Assembly: GCF_902167145.1 (NCBI RefSeq)
Contig: NC_050097.1
Span: forward strand, 114,175,982-114,239,981
Length of the DNA: 64,000 nt
Source: Zea mays
Taxonomy: Eukaryota > Streptophyta > Magnoliopsida > Poales > Poaceae
Direction: 5' to 3'
This document shows, one piece after another, positions 1 through 10,981 of this stretch (its first letter is position 1; each line of letters begins with the position of its first letter). Position numbers and translations under genes: made by a program. The notes beneath the pieces were generated by a model. The model saw only the letters and a program-made list of their open reading frames with translations. It did no database searches and was not told where the DNA came from.

Positions 1-207
1 GAAGGTGGTCTTTTCTCGGAGCGCTGGAGGTCGCGCTTCTTCCTGCTTCGCTCCGATTTTCTCGGAGATCTTTGAGGAAGACTTTCTTTCTGGTGGATTC
101 GCGATGCGATGCAGAGTTCCCTCTTCATCTGCTACAGATGAAATAGTTCCGAAGCAGAACACAGACTCGGGGCGGAGGATGATCTTGTGCTGGAAGGTGA
201 CGGCCAT
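1..207 (-). pseudogene. gag: Gag N-terminal fragment of inverted A unit
   Basis: The minus strand reads from an ATG at 207-205 and stays open for 69 codons to the window edge. It encodes a basic, Ser/Lys-rich Gag N-terminus starting MAVTFQHK. The same start is at 25098 in the full-length A element, where it follows the LTR and PBS. Here the upstream side is not PBS/LTR: at 225/226 it runs directly into the antisense gene region of another A unit, so this piece is orphaned from its promoter. The frame here is intact, whereas the A copy has lost one A in a poly-A run near 31380. Gag would form the virus-like particle core. The call rests on position and on paralogy with the A and right-hand copies; this N-terminal part has no motif of its own. 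Confidence 0.7.
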
Positions 208-224
208 TGAGCTAGCTTGGATCG

Positions 225-226
225 GA
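225..226. other. Left inversion junction between two A-family segments
   Basis: Bases up to 225 are minus-oriented gag leader (the GATCC motif upstream of the gag ATG). From 226 (ATTACACCCATTGGG) the sequence is plus-oriented A-unit DNA inside exon 1 of antisense gene aORF1, matching the stretch near 53714. In an unrearranged unit (25052-25100) the gag leader is preceded by PBS and LTR. The partner junction is at 57521/57564. Confidence 0.7.
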
Positions 227-1680
227 TTACACCCATTGGGTTCAACATCATCAAGGTCACACCCATTGGGTTCAGCATCAGTCGGGTCACACCCATTGGG
301 ATCAGCTTCAGCAAAAACCGGCACTGGCACTTCCTCAGCAGCAGGAGCAGAGGGCCGGCATCCTGATTCAAGCATGACACTCGACGAAGACGTCTCTTTT
401 TCTTTTTCTTCCCCTCAGCAGGAGAAGTTGGATGATTGGTTCGGCGAGGACGCTTTGGGCGAATACTATCAGACCTTTGAGTATCCAAAGCTTTGCCAGA
501 CTCGGGGATGGGTGCTACAACCAGTGTTTCAGCAGGGGCTGCATCAGAGGAATCTTTAGCCAACATGTCCAGCATGACACTTATTTCTGCGTCACTCGGA
601 TTCAAAGGCACCTCAAAATGAACCTGCCTCTCGTCGTCGGGGATTTCACCAAGTGAAGCAACCAAAGCCTCAACCTCTTCGGGAGAAGGTCGCACTCTAA
701 GGCCCAAACCGCTATCACCAGTAGGAGGATTTGACACAAAACTGATGAAGGCCTTGGAAGGAGGCAGATTCCAGGCTGAGTATGCAACAGGAGCACCGAT
801 ATTAGACACCTTGCCTCTGAGTATCATCTCAAGCCGGCTCACCAAATCCACAGCAGGAATCCTTCTGTTGGTAACCCAGGTTGAATCAGCAAGGCCTCGA
901 TACAGATAAGCTGGATACGCTCTGTCTTTTAGTTGCTAAATGTTCTTGAAAATAAAATCGGCAACCACAGCCTCGGCAGTCAGACCCTTCTCCTTCAACA
1001 ATCCAACCTCGGCAAGCAGAGCCCCCGCCTCAGCTACCTCCAGGTCTGTGGGGGATTCAGTCCAACTCGGAGGGTGAACATCTAGTTGTCAGCCTGACCG
1101 GGGGGGAGGGAATTCCCGTGATTCTCCACGATAAATCATTCCAGGCGCCATCATTTGATGTTGTCCTTGAGTGGGATGTCGAGGTACTCGGTTTTCCTCC
1201 CACGGCGCATCTCCAAACTTGCACCCCCACAAGCTTGTGCTGTCCCCCGGCCATCCCAGGCCGACAGTGATACAAATACTTCCATAAGCCAAAGTGTGGC
1301 AGAATACCAAGGAAGGCTTCACACAAATGAATAAAAACGGAAACTTGCAGAATGGAATTGGGATTCAGATGAGTTAGATTTAAGTGATAGAAATCAAGGA
1401 GACCACGGAAGAAGGGAGAAATAGGAAGAGCAAGGCCGCGGATGAGAAAAGGAATGTAAATGATGGATTCGTGAGTGTCTTCTGTCGGAACAGTGACCCC
1501 ACGACAAATCTGCCAAGAATAGAGTTCCTTCGAAGGAAGAACTCCGATGGATACAAGGTGGAGAAGGTCGGATTCAGAAACAACAGACATGTGGTTACCT
1601 GCGAAAGGCAACTGGCTATTGGGATCGATGGGAGGAATGATTGCGACAGATGAACTCTGAGTCTTCCGCTTGGGCGCCAT
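226..1680 (-). pseudogene. Antisense gene aORF1, 5' part of exon 1 (left A unit)
   Basis: On the strand opposite to gag-pol, an ATG at 1680 (MAPKRKTQ...) opens a protein resembling the plant 'putative gypsy type transposon' domain (Pfam Transposase_28-like). The core contains a conserved 'NPNSILQVSVF.HLCEAFLGI' region followed by an aromatic-rich segment. Further on lie basic and acidic stretches and a 10-residue DPNGC-containing repeat near 230-300. It is a broken paralog of the aORF1 at 51945-55138: it has a TAG at 936-938, frameshifts in the G-run region near 1100-1240, and is cut at the inversion junction 225/226, so it lacks exons 2-4. A TATA box lies about 110 bp upstream. The biochemical function is unknown. 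Tat-clade elements such as Grande are known to carry antisense ORFs in this position. Confidence 0.7.
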
Positions 1681-1791
1681 CTCAATCTTGCTGGCGAGCG
1701 GAGCGGAAGCAATATCGCAAGAGAACAGAGAAGATCTGGATGCAGAAAAGCAAAACTAGGGCTCAGAATGCAGAGGCATGCGACAGTGCAG

Positions 1792-1798
1792 TATATAT
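1792..1798 (-). promoter_or_regulatory. TATA box of antisense gene aORF1 (left unit)
   Basis: The minus strand reads CATATATAC about 110 bp upstream of the aORF1 ATG at 1680, a normal plant distance allowing for a 5' UTR. In the full-length A copy the same place (around 55250) reads ACATATGGGG and is degraded. Confidence 0.5.
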
Positions 1799-1825
1799 GA
1801 GGTTTTCTCGGGCCAAACGCCATTT

Positions 1826-2172
1826 CTAAAAAGTGCCCAGTCATCACCCAGCTGTTATTTCTAAAACGCTGGCGTGCCATGTCATCACTCGACCGTTATT
1901 TCCAAAACGGCCGACGCGGCCCAATATAACTCAGCTGCTATTTCTAAAAACGCTGACGTTACCAGACTTCACTCGGCCACTGTTTCCAAAGCGGCCGACG
2001 TGGTCCGTTGTCACTCGGCTATTACTTCTAAAACGCCGACATCGCCAGTAGTCACTCGGCTGTTATTCCTAAAGCGGCGACGTGGCTCCAAAGGACTCGG
2101 CTGTTACTTCTAAAACGCCGACATCGCTAGTAACCGCTCGGTCGTTATTTCTAAAACACCGACGTGGCCCGT
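1826..2172. repeat. ~41-bp degenerate tandem repeat upstream of aORF1
   Basis: About eight imperfect units have the consensus core ACTCGGCTGTTATTTCTAAA followed by ACGCCGACGTGGC. The array continues at 22318 after the E insertion and has a counterpart at 55263-55745. Several units carry CCGAC next to ACGTGGC. It lies just upstream of the antisense gene promoter. The last five bases (2168-2172, CCCGT) are the left TSD of element E. Confidence 0.75.
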
Positions 2173-4711
2173 TGTCACACCCGGTTTTAGAAGGCAAACC
2201 GAATGCGAACCATGTACGTGCCAGGATCAGTTATTCACGTACACAGCAGTTACATAATATGGACATCATCACACAGTGCTCAAAATAGTATTAATAAGGG
2301 AAATAGTCGATTACATCATACGTCTGAGACGTCCATATAGTTCTTACAGTAAATCAAAGTGCGGAAAAGAAACGTAGATAACGCGGCCTTCACAGGCAGC
2401 CGACTGGGGGTTGCCGCTAACCCACACCTAGAACTCGTCGTAATCTTGGAACTCCTGGAAGTCTCCTTCCACAGCTTCATCTTCGCCTGAGCAGTGGTTG
2501 CAATGCTGACAACCTGGGGGGGGGGTTTGGTGTGTAGAGCAAGGGTGAGTACACATCAACATACTCAGCAAGTATCCTGTTTGGCTGTAGTGGACTAGCT
2601 TTATGTGGGGATAAGTCAAGCAGTTGCTTTTAGTTGGTCAGATTATTATTTACTAGTAGAAAGCCAAGTTTTAGCATTTACCCAAGTTATTAACCCGATG
2701 TACCCTTTCCAAACGGAAAGAATACCACTTACCAGCACCATAGTCATAACCAAAACCATCAATCTCATAACCACCTGTACCACAATGTCTCTGATCAAGT
2801 ACCACTAATCACTGGAGCTCCCTTGGCCGCTCATAACCGTGAGCACGGCTGATATATCAGTTTCATAACACTCTGCAGAGGTTGTGCACTTTACCCATAA
2901 GCCGTGATTCCCTCTTGCCTTGGGCCGATCAAACCCTTAAACACTACCAAGGTGAATAGGCAGGGTTTCACTACGTAGCCTTTACAAAGATTCCCCGGGG
3001 CTGTAGCCACCCGTTAGGTTTCCTAAATGCACCGCACTCCTCCCCAAGGGGCGAACCCAAACTTGGCAGAGCGAGCCGCATACACCGAGCCCCATTGACG
3101 ACACGACGGCTAAGTGAACTACATCCCGGATCCTCTAATTATTCAGCTAAGGGCACCCCATTCCACCCTTATGGTTGCACTGTTTTCCCGGGCGGTCATC
3201 CATAGAACAGGTCCTTACGGAGAGGCACTCGAGAAACCGCTCGAGTCCCCTTAAATGCCACAAGTATAATCATAGATAAGAACGGGAAAACAGCGTATCA
3301 TAGATAATCTCATCATGTTCATTGATTAGAGTTGAGCAATAGCATAAAGCTAAACAGTAATAATCCAACCCAAATAGGTAAACAAGGACAGGGATAACAA
3401 AAGCTAGTCAATCCTTAGGTATAAAGGTGTAATGCGGGAGGTGAATTAATTAATGAATAGGACAGAGATAGGTCTAAGGACACTTGCCTCCACCAAACGA
3501 CTGCTGCTCAGGGGCTTCTCCTGCGGGTTCCTCGGGCTCTTCGACCGAATCGTTCTCTATGCGATTGCAAACATACATACATCCATCCACATTTAATACA
3601 AAAGAACAGTACACCATACAAGGGAACAAATAAAGTAAGTATGCATCAAGTATGACATTCGATATCGCATTTGTTATGGTTAGAAAGAAACGGGAAAGGG
3701 TCTCGCAGGGGGTTAAATCTTATGCACTAACGATCAATTATAATTGTTTCTTAACAAAAGACTTCTGTTACATCTACACTAATGGTAACCTAATCATTTT
3801 AAGTTGATCAACATTGCACGAGATAAACAATTAACTACATGAATCAATTAGCATAACGAAATTTTAAATTAAATTTCCTATTTCAATGGCATATGAACAA
3901 CGATTAGCCTACTTAAAATAAAATAGCTATGATCACAGAAAGTAAATAAAATAAAATAAAATAATAAAAAAAATAAAAAACAGGGGGGGGGCGGCCAGGG
4001 CGCGGCCAGGCGGGCGGCCGGGGGCGCGGCCAGGCGGGCGGCCGAGCGGGCGGCCAGGCGGGCGGCCAGGGCGCGCGGCCATGGCGGCGGCCATGGCGCC
4101 GAGCGGCGAGGGGAAGGGGAGGGGGAATGGGGGAGGGAGGAGAGAGGGAGGAGGGGGGCTCACCGGCGAGGGGCGGCCGACGGCGGGGGGGGCGGCCGGC
4201 AGGGGGCGGCGGCGGCTTAGGGCAGGGGCGGGTAGGGGCGGCGCTAGGGGAGAGAGAGGGAAAATGAGAGAGAGGGAGAGGGATTGGGGGGTTTTGGGGA
4301 AAAAATAAAGGGAGGGGGGCGGCATGGGCCAATTGGGCCCAAGGGGGGGCGCCAGGGGCGGCTGGGCCGGCCGGGGTCGGCCCACGGCGCGGGAGAGAGA
4401 GAGATAGAAGAGAGAGAAAGAGAGAGAAAAAGAAATAAAAGATCTTCTTCTTATTTTCGAAATCCGATCTTTCTACATGAATGCATTTGCACTTTCAAAG
4501 CAATCAAAAGAAATGCAAGGTTCGGCATGGTGCATCAAACAACATAAAGTACTTAGGGTTTTTCTTACACGGGAAATCCAAACCGAATTCCGCTAGAACT
4601 TTGGAAAAGGTCAAGGTTTAGCGAGGGGAAAAAGAAAAAGAAAAGGTAACGCCCGAATTTTGGCGAGTAAAGAAAAGAAAAAATTCAACTGCAAAAATTC
4701 GGGGCGTTACA
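2173..4711 (-). repeat. LTR 1 of element E (3' LTR of the broken copy)
   Basis: This 2539-bp LTR has TG...CA ends. It contains a G-homopolymer near 2517-2526, a GC-rich 12-bp minisatellite around 3984-4085 (GGCGGGCGGCCA units), a GA-rich tract around 4240-4450, and exon-like segments on the minus strand: an acidic stretch near 3505-3560 and an open segment ending near 2430. The proline/arginine-rich reading frames over the minisatellite are low complexity and I do not call them genes. Confidence 0.9.
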
Positions 4712-4730
4712 AACCTATCCCCCTTAAAAG
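4712..4730 (-). promoter_or_regulatory. Polypurine tract of E copy 1
   Basis: On the minus strand an AAGGGGGATAGG purine run directly abuts LTR 1, as required to prime plus-strand DNA synthesis. An identical tract lies at 13533-13551 for copy 2. Confidence 0.75.
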
Positions 4731-4747
4731 AATCTCGCCCTCGAGAT

Positions 4748-7700
4748 TCAGGGCTGGCTAGCAAAGAGCTCTGGGTACTTGGCCACTAGATCATCTTCAC
4801 GCTCCCAGGTTGCTTCTTCCTCAGAGTGGTGATTCCATCTGACTTTGCACATTCTGATGGTCTTCCTTCGGGTGACTCTATCTGCAATCTCAAGGATCTG
4901 AGCTGGCTTCTCAACATAGGTCAAGTCCTCCTGGACCTCAAGACCTTCCACTGGCAACTGCTCTTCTGGCACACGCAAGCACTTCTTCAACTGAGACACA
5001 TGAAAGACATTATGCACAGCAGACAAATTCTCGGGCAAACTGAGCTGATAGGCCACTTCTCCACGTCTTGCAAGAATCTGATACGGACCAATGTAGCGGG
5101 GTGCTAGCTTGCCTTTCACTCCGAATCTTCTGACTCCTCTGATCGGTGACACTTTCAGATAGACAAAATCTCCGACTTCAAAACTCAGCTCTCTTCTTCT
5201 TGTGTCTGCATAGCTTCGCTGCCTCGATTGCGCTATCTTCAGATTCTCTCGAACCATCTTGATGTTCTCTTCGGCTTCAAGCAAAATGTCTGGCCCAAAT
5301 ACTTGCTTTTCTCCAGGCTGATCCCATTGCAACGGAGTTCTGCAACTTCTTCCATAGAGCGCCTGAAACGGTGACATCTTCAAACTGGCCTGGTAACTGT
5401 TGTTATAGGAAAACTCTGCATAAGGCAATCGCTTATCCCATCCGGACTGATCTTGCAACGCACAGGCTCTCAACATGTCTTCAAGAATTTGATTGGTTCT
5501 TTCGGTCTGGCCATCTGTCTGCGGGTGATAAGCTGAACTGAAATTCAGATGTGTGCCCAAGGCTTCATGCAACTGCTGCCAGAAATGAGAGGTGAACTGC
5601 GTTCCTCTGTCTGACACTATCTTCTTTGGCACACCATGAAGACAAACGATCCGAGACATATACAATTCTGCCAATACTGCACTGTTGTAATTGGTCTTGA
5701 CAGGTATGAAGTGGGCTGACTTGGTCAAACGGTCCACCACTACCCAAATGGAATCGTAGCCGGCTCGAGTGCGAGGCAATCCGACTATGAAATCCATACC
5801 AATTTCATCCCATTTCCACTGAGGGATCTGCAACGGTTGCAACAATCCAGCTGGTCTCTGGTGCTCTGCCTTAATTCTTCGGCAACTATCGCACTTAGCC
5901 ACATGCTCTGCGATTTCTCTCTTCATTCCGTACCACCAGAATTTCTTCTTCAGATCCTGATACATCTTCTCACTACCAGGGTGAATCGAATAAGCTGTCT
6001 CATGAGCTTCCTTAAGAATCAACTCTCGAATAGACTGGACATTGGGAACACACAAGCGGTCTTTGAACCATATCACGCCTTCTGCATCCTCTCGAAAATC
6101 TTTGCCTTTGCCTTCTAGAATCAATCGCCGAATCTCACTGATCTTCTCATCACTCTTCTGCGCTTCTTTGATTTCGCGCTCCAAGGTAGGTTCCAACTCA
6201 ACCGTGACTCCTCGCGAATTATTCAGAAATCCGAGACTCAACCTGTCAAACTCCTTGGCCAACTCATAAGGCATCGGACGAGCGACCATCAGATTGACTT
6301 GACTCTTTCTGCTCAAAGCATCTGCCACTACGTTTGCTTTGCCTGGATGGTAATGAATCTCCAACTCATAGTCTTTGATCAACTCTAACCATCTTCGCTG
6401 CCTCATGTTCAACTCTGACTGAGTGAATATGTACTTCAGACTCTTGTGGTCTGTGTAAACATCACATTTCTGTCCATACAGATAGTGCCTCCATGTCTTC
6501 AGTGCGTGAACCACTGCTGCCAACTCTAGATCATGGATCGGGTAGTTCTTCTCATGAACCTTCAGCTGTCGGGACGAGTAAGCCACAACTCTTCCCTCTT
6601 GCATCAACACACATCCCAAACCTGTGTAGCAAGCATCGCAATACACCGAGAAGGGCTTGTGCACATCAGGCAAGACTAGGACAGGCGCTGTAGTCAACTT
6701 CTCTTTCAGCGCTTCAAAGGCCTCTTGGCATTTCTGGGTCCACTTGAACTCAACTTTGTTGCCTAGCAACGCTGTCATTGGTTTCGCAACCTTCGAAAAC
6801 CCTTCAATGAATCGCCGATAATATCCGGCCATTCCAATGAAGCTCTTGATTCCTCTAGCATCTGTTGGCGCTTTCCAGTTCAAAATGTCTGCCACTTTCT
6901 TCGGATCCACAGCCAATCCTTCTTTGTTGATTATATGACCCAAGAACAGGACTTCACTGATCCAGAACTCACATTTGCTCAACTTTGCATACAACTGGTG
7001 CTCTCGCAATCTCTGCAACACCATCCTCAAATGATCTGCATGCTCTTCTTCGCTTTGAGAATAAACCAGAATATCATCAATGAATACCACCACAAACTTA
7101 TCAAGGTAATCCATGAATACACTGTTCATCAAGTTCATAAAGAATGCTGGCGCATTGGTCAAACCAAAAGACATCACTGTGAACTCGTACAACCCATACT
7201 TGGAAATGAATGCCGTCTTCGGAATGTCCGAAGGTCGGATCCTGAGCTGATGATAACCTTACCTCAGATCAATCTTGGAGAACACACTGGCTCCTCTCAA
7301 CTGGTCGAACAGATCTTCTATTCTGGGCAAGGGATACTTGTTCTTGATCGTGACTTCATTCAAAGCTCGATAATCGATGCACATCCTCTTGGTGCCATCT
7401 TTCTTTTCCACGAACAGGACAGGGGCGGCCCAAGGCGAGGTGCTTGGCCGAATGTAACCTTTCTCTGACAGCTCATCAATTTGCTTCTTAAGCTCAACCA
7501 ACTCTGGTCCAGATATTCTGTAAGCTCTCTTAAAGATAGGGGCGGTTCCAGGAAGAAGCTCTATGGCAAACTCAACTTTCCGCTCTGGTGGCATACCCGG
7601 TAAATCCTTTGGAAACACATCTGGGAATTCAGACACAACCTTGATACTCTCAATTGGATCTGCTTCACTGCTATCGACAGCCATCTGATAACAACTTCCT

Positions 7701-9310
7701 TTCTTCGGCTCAGGTGGGACTAACTCGGTCACCACTTCCTTTCCTAGTGGGGACACCAACTTGATTGTCCTTTTATCACAACTGATAACTGCCTGATACT
7801 TATCTAGCCAATTCATCCCTAGGATGACATCTATTCCCTGAGTACCCATTACTATAAGGTTGGCGGGAAACGCTATCCCCCTTATTTTCACACTTATATT
7901 CAAACAAATGCTATCGGCTCGAATTCTACCACCGGCTGAGTCAATTTGAATGGGGGTTGACATGGTAGTAGTTGGAAGATTATGTGCTTCTACCCATGAT
8001 GTAGTAATGAAAGAATGCGTTGCTCCAGTATCAAATAACACTTCTGCAATATGGGAGTCGACTGGGAACATACCTACTATCATGCCGGGGGTCTCCTGAA
8101 CTGCTTCAGCTTCCAAGTGGTTCAATCTTCCATGATTATAGCGCTGCTGAGAGCGATTGCCTGCTCCAGGCTGAGACACATTCTGCTTTGCTGGGGCATT
8201 GGGGCCTGACTGCTGCTGGGCTGCCTTCTTCGGACATTGCATCACCCAGTGGCCTTGCTCTCCACAGTGGAAACACGCCCTGTTTCCAACCTGAGCTGGT
8301 GCTGCCTGACTGTTCTGCTGGTTTGCTGGGGCAGGAAGACGAGGTGCTTGCTGATTCTGCTTCTGAAACTGACCTCCTGACTGATTGCTCTGACGGTTCT
8401 GGTACTGATGCTGGGGATACTGCCTTTGGAACTGCTGATGCTGCTGAGGTGGACGCTGGTTCTGCCTGAACTGCTGAGGTTGATTGCCTGAAAAACGAGG
8501 GCGGCTGCTGCTTCCAGGCTGCGGTCCACTGATCTTGCGCTTACGATCTTCCATCTCCTTGCGCTTTCTCTCCGTCATGATTGCTCTATCAATCAGGTGC
8601 TGGAATGTCGGGAAGGTGTGATTCATCAGCTGATACTGCAGAGGGTCAACCAAGCCTCTCAGGAAACGGTATTGTCGCTTGGCGTCGGTGTTGACATCTT
8701 CAGGAGCATAGCGAGACAATTGCAGAAACTTGTCCCGGTACTCACTGACAGACAATGGCCCTTGCTTGAGAGCCAGGAACTCCTCCTTCTTCACAGTCAT
8801 CAGACCTGCAGGAACATGGTACTGACGGAAGCTACCTCTGAATTCTTCCCAAGTGATGGTGTCGGGGTTGGCATGGGTGGCGAGGTAAGACTCCCACCAT
8901 GACTGGGCTGCTCCTCTCAACAGACGGGGACCATACAGAACTTTCTCCCTGTCATCGCACTGAGCGGTATGCAACTCCCGCTCCACAGTGCGCAGTCAAT
9001 CTTCAGCATCCATGGGGTCAGAAGAATGAGCGAACGTTGGTGGATGACCTCTCATGAATTCAGCACGCTTGTCTCTAGGCATCTGAGGCATCTGAGGTTG
9101 AGGTGGCGCCTGCTGCTGTTGTTGCTGCTGCTGCTGAATGGCGGCCAAGGTCTGACCGATGGCCTGAACTGCCTGAGTCTGCATCAGAAACATCTGCTCA
9201 ATCGACATCGGGGGCGGGGGCGGCAGCTGCTGCTGCTGGGGCGCCTCATCTTGCTGACCGGCTTGCTCCTGCTGAGCACGCCTTCCTCCTCTACGCCTGT
9301 TCTCTGACAT
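4748..9310 (-). pseudogene. gag-pol: Gag-pol of E copy 1, broken by two stop codons
   Basis: This is the same polyprotein as the intact copy at 13569-18131, starting MSENRRRGG at 9310. Two nonsense changes split it: TGG to TGA at 8998-8996 in Gag (shortly before the main capsid part), and TCA to TAA at 7262-7260 in the reverse transcriptase just before the GYHQ motif. The downstream stretch 4748-7192 still encodes the RT FIDD box, RNase H, integrase with HHCC and DDE, GPY/F and chromodomain without interruption. The nucleotide sequence otherwise matches copy 2 closely, so the lesions are recent. It cannot make a full polyprotein but could be mobilised in trans. Confidence 0.92.
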
Positions 9311-9713
9311 CTGCAGAATGCAACCACACATCAGAACTGATCTGGCAAATCTTGCAGCATAAGAAAAGAGAATAGAATTCTTCAACAGCACTGAACAGAT
9401 GAGCATCTTCACTGATCTCCAACACAGACCACACAGCTTCTCAGATAAAGAGGAAAGTGGAATAAAAGGTTTCCCAACTATATAACTAACTTTATTAACA
9501 TAATATGTAAACCAAAATGCAGGGGGTACCCACACTCTGGTGACAATCATTACAAAGATCCAAATCAAACATAGTTCATCATGACAAACATAGATGCACA
9601 GGATATAGCAAACTACCCTGTCTAACTAAGACTAACTAAGACCGAGACCAACGCTAAGACTGAAGCTTCTATGTATATATTTCGTATTAATTACAAGGTC
9701 CAACTCTAACGAT
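9311..9713 (-). other. Untranslated spacer between ORF0 and gag (E copy 1)
   Basis: About 400 bp without a convincing gene. It is open upstream of the gag ATG in the gag frame, but that stretch is hydrophobic, lacks an ATG start and is not Gag-like. The matching spacer in copy 2 is 18132-18534. It may carry the packaging signal or a start site for gag translation; I see no clear motif. Confidence 0.5.
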
Positions 9714-10727
9714 TTATGGTTCTAGAGTTATCTTGGTCCTGCAGGCGGGATTGCCATAAGACTGGTGTCCACGCTGAGGTGAGCGGTACGGGTGCTGAGT
9801 CCCGACGGGAGCGGGGGAACCACCATCCAAATAACGACGTTCCGCGCGCTCAGCCCGCAACAGGGCGATCTCAACACGAGCCCTACTCAGCTCGTCTAAT
9901 GCATGGTCCAGCTCCGTGTTTAGCACGGCGGCTAGGTTGACTGTGCTGCTCAACCTAGGATTGCCCTCACCGACCGGTGAGACAATCACGCCTCCTGTGC
10001 TGCCAGATGGACGGCGGGGGTAATACTTCAGGTCAAGACCGTCAGCTGCCCCACCGAAAACCGAGCAGTAGTGCGAAAGCGCACGCCGTGCAGCATCTTG
10101 CATGGCTGCCTCAGCTGAGTCCCGCTCAGAGATAGAATAGTGCTCTGAACAGGCCTCCGCACCCTGGAGACTGTCCTCCGGGCAGCGCACCAAGCAAGTT
10201 GCCTCCCAGCGGTCCGGGTAGACCCCGCGACTATGCTGGTAGACCACACAGCGATACTCGACGGACCAAGTATGCCGGTCAAATGCCCGACGTAGCAGGG
10301 TGTCGAGCGCATCATGGAAGTGACACCCGCGAGCAGCGTCGCGAGTGATGGGTCGAGCAACCCATCCTTCCGGCTCAGGGTTAGCAGAGAAGTCGGTGTC
10401 GTGGCTCGAGCTGTCGTCGCCATCTCCGTCGTCTGGGTCTCCTCCAGCAGCTACTCCAGAAGCTGGGGCGCCCAGTGGTGGTGCAGGGGGCGGCTCCAGA
10501 GGAAGCACAGGGGAGCAGCTCCTCACAGACTCTATCTCCTGGTGGAGCGAGAAGGAAGAGCTCTGCTGCTCCTGTCGTCGACGCTCCTGCTCCTCACGCA
10601 GGCGGTGGTGTAGTCTCTCCAAGTGGCTGGACTGTCCGGCCACGGGACGGCGAAGCGGACGCTCAGCAAGGCGGGAGGGTAAGAAGGGGATGACTGACTT
10701 TCGTGCAGTGTGTCTAAGTCGAGCCAT
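9714..10727 (-). CDS. ORF0 protein upstream of gag (E copy 1)
   Basis: A 337-aa protein starts MARLRHTARK at 10727 and ends at 9714, in the same orientation as gag-pol and between PBS and gag. It is the same protein as at 18535-19548: the base differences I found (near 10252 and 10262) are synonymous. It stays intact although gag-pol of this copy has two stops. Layout: basic N-terminus with Arg/Glu/Gln-rich helix (about 35-55), a Pro/Ala/Asp-rich linker (75-115), a compact alpha-beta-beta-beta-alpha-like domain (about 135-225), a linker, and a coiled coil (about 265-300). Function is not known; see the copy 2 entry. Confidence 0.75.
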   Translation of the reverse strand: MARLRHTARKSVIPFLPSRLAERPLRRPVAGQSSHLERLHHRLREEQERRRQEQQSSSFSLHQEIESVRSCSPVLPLEPPPAPPLGAPASGVAAGGDPDDGDGDDSSSHDTDFSANPEPEGWVARPITRDAARGCHFHDALDTLLRRAFDRHTWSVEYRCVVYQHSRGVYPDRWEATCLVRCPEDSLQGAEACSEHYSISERDSAEAAMQDAARRALSHYCSVFGGAADGLDLKYYPRRPSGSTGGVIVSPVGEGNPRLSSTVNLAAVLNTELDHALDELSRARVEIALLRAERAERRYLDGGSPAPVGTQHPYRSPQRGHQSYGNPACRTKITLEP

Positions 10728-10964
10728 CTACAAAAGACATCGCAAGCAAAAGGGTGAGAACAGAATCAATATGACCAGCAAGTAATAAGTAAATGAAGGA
10801 TCAGAATGAAACACAATTTTTTAGCAAGGTATAATATATAGTAGAACATAGGTTTGGTCGGTATGACCAACTTTTGAAGAGATATCAAAGTCAAGGCAGA
10901 GACAGAGGTCTATAGTCCTTAGAACGACCATTCTACTCTAGGTTAGCGGTCCTACAGTCAGCAC

Positions 10965-10977
10965 GGCTTTGATACCA
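10965..10977 (-). promoter_or_regulatory. Primer-binding site of E copy 1 (initiator tRNA-Met type)
   Basis: The minus strand reads TGGTATCAAAGCC four bases inside LTR 2. It is complementary in type to the 3' end of plant initiator tRNA-Met (usual PBS TGGTATCAGAGCC). Confidence 0.85.
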
Positions 10978-10981
10978 CTTA

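Noticed and set aside
5..559. 184-aa ORF on the plus strand at the window start
   Set aside because: It crosses the inversion junction and lies opposite gag and aORF1; chance open frame.
1826..2172. 41-bp repeats considered as a CRISPR array
   Set aside because: No constant repeat/variable spacer pattern; the units are degenerate along their full length, in a plant element.
3913..4385. Proline/arginine-rich ORFs of 139-150 aa on the minus strand of LTR 1 (and equivalents at 12688-13206 and 21546-21991)
   Set aside because: They are created by the GC-rich 12-bp minisatellite and GA-rich tract inside the LTRs, change length with repeat number between copies, and have no domain.
8996..9568. 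Hydrophobic N-terminal extension (86 residues) of E Gag starting at TTG
   Set aside because: No ATG at its start; the ATG at 9310 (18131 in copy 2) gives a normal Gag N-terminus, so the extension is leader sequence.
10314..10785. Plus-strand ORFs of 99-146 aa opposite ORF0 (also at 19135-19606)
   Set aside because: Shadows of the GC-rich ORF0 coding sequence; the real frame has the coherent start, layout and conservation.
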